Assembly (NCBI GenBank): GCA_017617445.1
Contig: JAFZWE010000008.1
Span: 1 to 64,000 of the forward strand
Length of the DNA: 64,000 nucleotides
DNA from: Bacteroidales bacterium
GTDB lineage: Bacteria > Bacteroidota > Bacteroidia > Bacteroidales > WCHB1-69
Direction of reading: 5' to 3'
A program made the translations under genes and the position numbers. Below the pieces are notes generated by a model. That model was not told where the DNA came from. It worked only from the letters and a program-made list of their open reading frames with translations, and ran no database searches. Shown here piece after piece: positions 60,590-64,000 of this stretch; within the stretch, counting starts at the first letter, position 1; each line of letters begins with the position of its first letter.

Positions 60590-61360
60590 ATGAACGAGGT
60601 TCGGCCGAAAAAATACTTGGGACAGCATTTTTTGTGTGATGACAGCATCGCGCAGCACATTGTGGAGAGCCTCCAAACCCCCAATCCTAATGTGCTGGAA
60701 ATAGGTCCCGGCATGGGTGTGCTGACTCAGTTTCTGGTGAAAAAAGAAAATATCCGTTTTCAGGTGGTTGAGATTGACGACGAGTCGGTGGCATACCTCC
60801 AACAGCATTTTCCAGAGTTGCGTGAACGGATTTGGGCGAAGGATTTCTTGAAATTAAAACTGGATGAGCTTTTTGATGAGCCATTGAGCATCATCGGGAA
60901 TTTCCCCTACAACATTTCCTCTCAAATTCTTTTTAAAATATTGGAACATAAGGATTTGGTTACAGAAACGGTGGGTATGTTCCAAAAGGAGGTCGCGGAA
61001 CGCATTGCCTCACAGCCCGGCAAGAAGATGTATGGCATTTTGAGTGTGCTATTGCAGGCTTTTTTTGACATTGAATATCTGTTCACTGTGCACGAGAACT
61101 CGTTCAATCCGCCGCCCAAGGTGAAGTCCGCCGTTATCCGGATGGTTCGCAATCCTGAAAAGAGGTTGCATTGTGATGAGCATTTGTTCAAACAAGTGGT
61201 GAAAACAGCATTCAACCAAAGACGCAAGACACTGCGCAATTCGCTGAAACCCTTTGATTTCCAAGTCGGTTTTCAGGAGAATACACTTCTGTCCATGCGT
61301 CCTGAACAGCTGTCCGTTGCGCAATTTGAAGAGATTTGTTCCCAAATCATTCCCAAATAA
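60590..61360 (+). CDS. rsmA: 16S rRNA (adenine1518-N6/adenine1519-N6)-dimethyltransferase
   Basis: Dimethylates two adjacent adenines near the 3' end of 16S rRNA during 30S assembly (KsgA). The 256-residue product has KKYLGQHFLCDDSIAQHIVE, the SAM motif VLEIGPGMGVLTQFL, the catalytic SIIGNFPYNISSQILF and the C-terminal FNQRRKTLRNSLK. The ATG at 60590 (MNEVRPKK) is chosen over a TTG at 60575 that overlaps the upstream stop. nqrA follows after 6 bp. Confidence 0.97.
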   Translation: MNEVRPKKYLGQHFLCDDSIAQHIVESLQTPNPNVLEIGPGMGVLTQFLVKKENIRFQVVEIDDESVAYLQQHFPELRERIWAKDFLKLKLDELFDEPLSIIGNFPYNISSQILFKILEHKDLVTETVGMFQKEVAERIASQPGKKMYGILSVLLQAFFDIEYLFTVHENSFNPPPKVKSAVIRMVRNPEKRLHCDEHLFKQVVKTAFNQRRKTLRNSLKPFDFQVGFQENTLLSMRPEQLSVAQFEEICSQIIPK

Positions 61361-61366
61361 TCTGTT

Positions 61367-62728
61367 ATGCACTATAAAATAAAAAAAGGATTGGATATTA
61401 TGATGGCGGGGGAGGCAGACCACAGGACAGAAAAACTGCCCCTGTCTCGGTTTTGTTATATCCATCCTTCTGATTTTCGTTGGTGGAAGCCGAAGATGCT
61501 TGTGAGTGAGGGGGATGAGGTGGAAATCGGAACACCTTTGTTTTGCGAAAAAGGGGAGGAGCGTGTGAGAATTGTTTCGCCTGTGGAGGGACGGGTGAAG
61601 GAGGTGTTGCGCGGGGAGAAAAGAGCTATTGAAAGTGTGGTGCTGGAGGTGTCGGAAAATGCAAGTTTATCTCGTATGATTCCTTTTGACGATGCCTTGT
61701 TGTCGGGAGATGAATGTCGCAATTTATTGATGCAATGTGGTTTGTGGCCATGTATCCGCCAGCGTCCCTTTTCTGTCGTTCCCCGTCCGGAAGCGCATCC
61801 CAAGGCCATCTTTGTGCCCTGTTTTGATTCTGCTCCCTTGGCGCCCGATATGGATTTGCTGCTGGGGGATCAGTTGGAATACATGCAGCAGGGAATCAAT
61901 GTGTTGAAACAGGTGGCAGGGGAGCAGGTGCCGCTTTTCCTCTGTTTGGAACAGGGTGGGAAAAATGACTTCTTTGAATCTCTGGATGAGGTGGATTGTC
62001 AGTATTTCAGCGGCCCGCATCCCGCCGGGAATGTGGGAACGCAGATTCATTATGTGGCACCGCTGGATACGGATGAGACCGTTTGGTACATCCATCCGCT
62101 GGATGTGGCACGTATCGGGATGCTGTTCAGCACCCACCGGCTCTCTTTTGCCACTACGTTTGCACTCACGGGCCCGGGAGTGCGTCATCCTCATTATTTC
62201 ACCACAGTTTACGGCACCGACCTTTCTGCGTTGTTGGAACAGGAGAAAAATGCTCAAAATGTACGCTGTATCAGTGGTAATGTGCTGACAGGTAGTAAAA
62301 TGGCAAATCATTTGTCGCTACGCTTCTATGACCATCAGGTTACACTTGTGCCGGAGGGAGGGGAGAGGGAATGGATGGGATGGCTGAAACCGGGTTTCAA
62401 AAAATGGAGCTTTTCTCACACTTTTATGGCATGGATGGCCCGTGACCGGCAGTTCAGTTTCACTACTTCTCTGCAAGGAGGCCGGCGCAATTTCGTGATG
62501 ACCGATGTGTATGAAAGAGTTTTCCCCTTTGAAATCCTGCCCCTTGAACTGCTGAAAGCCTGTTTGATAAAAGATTTGGATCAGATGGTGGAACTGGGAA
62601 TCTTTGAGGTGGATGATGAGGATTTTGCTTTGTGTGAAGTGGTATGCCCTTCCAAAATGGAATGCCAGAAGATTGTCCGTGACGGGCTGAAGGAACTTTA
62701 TGACTCAACAGACCAGGCTGTCCGCTGA
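61367..62728 (+). CDS. nqrA: Na+-translocating NADH:quinone reductase subunit A
   Basis: Peripheral subunit of the sodium-pumping NADH dehydrogenase, which binds quinone. The 453-residue product begins MHYKIKKGLDIMMAG and has the Rnf-like barrel-sandwich segment (LVSEGDEVEIGTPLFCEKG, VSPVEGRVKEVLRGEKRAI), IRQRPFSVVPRPEAHPKAIFVPCFDSAPLAPD, and a C-terminal region ending with ELGIFEVDDEDFALCEVVCPSKMECQKIVRDGLKEL. The length is normal. It lies directly upstream of nqrB and downstream of rsmA. Confidence 0.96.
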   Translation: MHYKIKKGLDIMMAGEADHRTEKLPLSRFCYIHPSDFRWWKPKMLVSEGDEVEIGTPLFCEKGEERVRIVSPVEGRVKEVLRGEKRAIESVVLEVSENASLSRMIPFDDALLSGDECRNLLMQCGLWPCIRQRPFSVVPRPEAHPKAIFVPCFDSAPLAPDMDLLLGDQLEYMQQGINVLKQVAGEQVPLFLCLEQGGKNDFFESLDEVDCQYFSGPHPAGNVGTQIHYVAPLDTDETVWYIHPLDVARIGMLFSTHRLSFATTFALTGPGVRHPHYFTTVYGTDLSALLEQEKNAQNVRCISGNVLTGSKMANHLSLRFYDHQVTLVPEGGEREWMGWLKPGFKKWSFSHTFMAWMARDRQFSFTTSLQGGRRNFVMTDVYERVFPFEILPLELLKACLIKDLDQMVELGIFEVDDEDFALCEVVCPSKMECQKIVRDGLKELYDSTDQAVR

Positions 62729-62754
62729 TGCACCGCCATAAATTTTGATTGGAG

Positions 62755-63891
62755 ATGAAACTGTCAGATATCAGTGATAAAATCGGGAAATATTTTGAGA
62801 AGGGCCGTCCTTTGCATAAGCTGTATTCTCTGTATGACGCTGTGGACACCTTCCTGTTGACTCCGAAAGAGGTGACATCAGGAGGAAGTCATATCCGCGA
62901 TGCTGTTGATATGAAGAGGATTATGATTACAGTGATGATAGCGTTGTGTCCCGCTTTACTGGTAGGGATGTGGAATGTGGGACTTCAGCACTACCTGCTT
63001 TTGGGCCAGCACCCCGGTTTTTGGCAGGCGTTCGGCTATGGCTTTCTCCGTTGGCTGCCTTTGGTGGTGGTCACATACGTCAGCGGGCTGACCGTGGAGG
63101 TGATTTTTGCGCAGCATCGGGGCCATCAGGTGGCGGAAGGTTTTTTTGTGACAGGCTTTATCATCCCCATGATCATGCCGCCAGATGTGCCGTTGTGGAT
63201 GGTGGCGCTGGCTACGGCCTTTTCCGTGCTCTTCGCCAAGGAGGTGTTTGGAGGCACCGGCTATAACTTTTTGAATCCGGCGCTTGTGGCCCGCGCTTTT
63301 GTGTTTTTCGCTTATCCTTCAGTGATTTCCGGCGATCAGGTATGGGTATCTGGTGTGGATGCTGTAAGTTGTGCCACGCCGTTGGCCCTCTCCTTGAATG
63401 GTGCGCCGGAAGCAATGCCCTCTTTGTGGGACATGTTCCTGGGTGCCATTCCCGGGTGTATGGGGGAAACATCCAAAATCGCTATCCTGCTGGGAGCGGC
63501 CCTGCTGCTGTTTACCCGCGTGGCAAGCTGGCGCATCATGCTTTCCGTGGTTGTCGGAGGTTGGACCACAGCAGCACTCTTTCATGCTGCCGGATATTGT
63601 CCCTTCGCAGGTTGGCAGCAATTGCTGATGGGCGGCTTCCTGTTTGGCGCAGTGTTCATGGCCACCGATCCGGTCACCGCCACACATACCTCCTCGGGGA
63701 AATTTATTTACGGAGCACTTATAGGTGTGCTGGCCATTGTCATCAGAATGGTGAATAAAGGCTATCCCGAAGGAATGATGCTGGCCATTCTGCTGATGAA
63801 TATTTTCGCTCCACTCATTGATTATTGCGTGGTGCGCTGCCGTATCCGCCGCCGTAAAATCAGAATCTCACGACATAAAATCAAATTGTAG
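62755..63891 (+). CDS. nqrB: Na+-translocating NADH:quinone reductase subunit B
   Basis: Integral-membrane NQR subunit carrying covalent FMN and riboflavin. The 378-residue product has about ten transmembrane helices, HIRDAVDMKRIMITVMIALCPALLVGMWN, GGTGYNFLNPALVARAFVFFAYP and FMATDPVTATHTSSGKFIYGALIGVLAIVIR. The flavinylation threonine of the S-G-A-T motif falls in AVSCATPLAL here, giving Thr208 in an S-C-A-T variant. The ATG at 62755 is used; a TTG at 62749 adds two residues. Downstream, nqrC does not follow directly: a 104-bp gap with a promoter precedes the next start codon. Confidence 0.96.
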   Translation: MKLSDISDKIGKYFEKGRPLHKLYSLYDAVDTFLLTPKEVTSGGSHIRDAVDMKRIMITVMIALCPALLVGMWNVGLQHYLLLGQHPGFWQAFGYGFLRWLPLVVVTYVSGLTVEVIFAQHRGHQVAEGFFVTGFIIPMIMPPDVPLWMVALATAFSVLFAKEVFGGTGYNFLNPALVARAFVFFAYPSVISGDQVWVSGVDAVSCATPLALSLNGAPEAMPSLWDMFLGAIPGCMGETSKIAILLGAALLLFTRVASWRIMLSVVVGGWTTAALFHAAGYCPFAGWQQLLMGGFLFGAVFMATDPVTATHTSSGKFIYGALIGVLAIVIRMVNKGYPEGMMLAILLMNIFAPLIDYCVVRCRIRRRKIRISRHKIKL

Positions 63892-63898
63892 TTTGCGG

Positions 63899-63929
63899 TT
63901 GTCCGTTTGAAAATCATTTTATACCTTTG
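63899..63929 (+). promoter_or_regulatory. Promoter TTG-N20-TACCTTTG after nqrB
   Basis: TTG at 63899-63901 and TACCTTTG at 63922-63929 are 20 bp apart, a strong match to the phylum consensus, about 67 bp before the next start codon. Confidence 0.75.
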
Positions 63930-63995
63930 CAATTTCGTTTTATTTTGCAATTTGTTTTTATAAATAGTTGATTATTAATTAATTGATTTAAAATA

Positions 63996-64000
63996 ATGAA
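63996..64000 (+). CDS. Start codon of a gene cut by the window edge
   Basis: ATGAA at 63996 follows the promoter at 63899-63929 and an AT-rich leader. Only the first codon and part of the second are present, so the product cannot be named. Confidence 0.35.

Overview
The window reads as chromosomal DNA of an uncultured Bacteroidota, most likely order Bacteroidales. The evidence is: many promoters of the phylum's TAnnTTTG (-7) type, often written TATTTTTG or TACCTTTG; a near absence of Shine-Dalgarno sequences; five genes carrying type IX secretion (T9SS) C-terminal sorting domains; phylum-typical families (DUF4290, DUF2795, DUF2007, Bat aerotolerance proteins, Na+-translocating NQR); and housekeeping proteins of Bacteroidales style. 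No phage, integrase, insertion sequence or CRISPR array was seen.

Layout. 1-8.2 kb (+): end of purD, two short tandem-repeat tracts, folD, a CofE-like F420-0:glutamate ligase homologue, guaB, rpsA, nadK and a flavin reductase-like gene. 8.2-15.4 kb: a small membrane-anchored protein (-), a Pif1-like helicase with a C-terminal helix-turn-helix (+), a minus-strand operon (DUF4290, ABC ATPase, ABC permease, glycosyltransferase) and a small acidic DUF2795 protein. 15.4-34.6 kb is the accessory stretch. It holds a ~183-nt palindrome flanked by imperfect direct repeats, a GLUG-repeat surface protein broken by a one-base frameshift, butyrate kinase, a lipoprotein, a Ser/Thr kinase, a divergent pair of T9SS proteins, CorA, an orphan AbiEi-like regulator, a PfkB sugar kinase, RNase R and two more T9SS proteins. 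34.7-40.7 kb (-): eno, asparaginase, beta-mannosidase and an M20 amidohydrolase in one run. Then tRNA-Ala(CGC). 41-53.2 kb (-): a nine-gene run: BatB-BatC fusion, BatD, BatE, RlmL-like methyltransferase, topoisomerase IV subunit A, lipoprotein, FAD oxidoreductase, guaA, DUF2007. 53.3-64 kb (+): NSS-family symporter, RND pump, hutH, GT4 glycosyltransferase, rsmA, nqrA, nqrB, then a promoter and start codon of a gene cut by the window edge.

Together these genes cover purine and folate synthesis (purD, folD, guaB, guaA), translation and RNA care (rpsA, rsmA, RNase R, RlmL-like), sodium-based energy (NQR plus an NSS symporter), amino-acid and glycan use (asparaginase, histidine ammonia-lyase, beta-mannosidase, sugar kinase) and a T9SS-exported surface protein set. 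I did not find a complete unknown multi-gene system. The best leads are the palindromic element in front of the frameshifted GLUG gene, the CofE homologue in an organism not expected to make F420, the BatB-BatC fusion with an embedded lipobox-like segment, and the perfect Shine-Dalgarno in front of corA.
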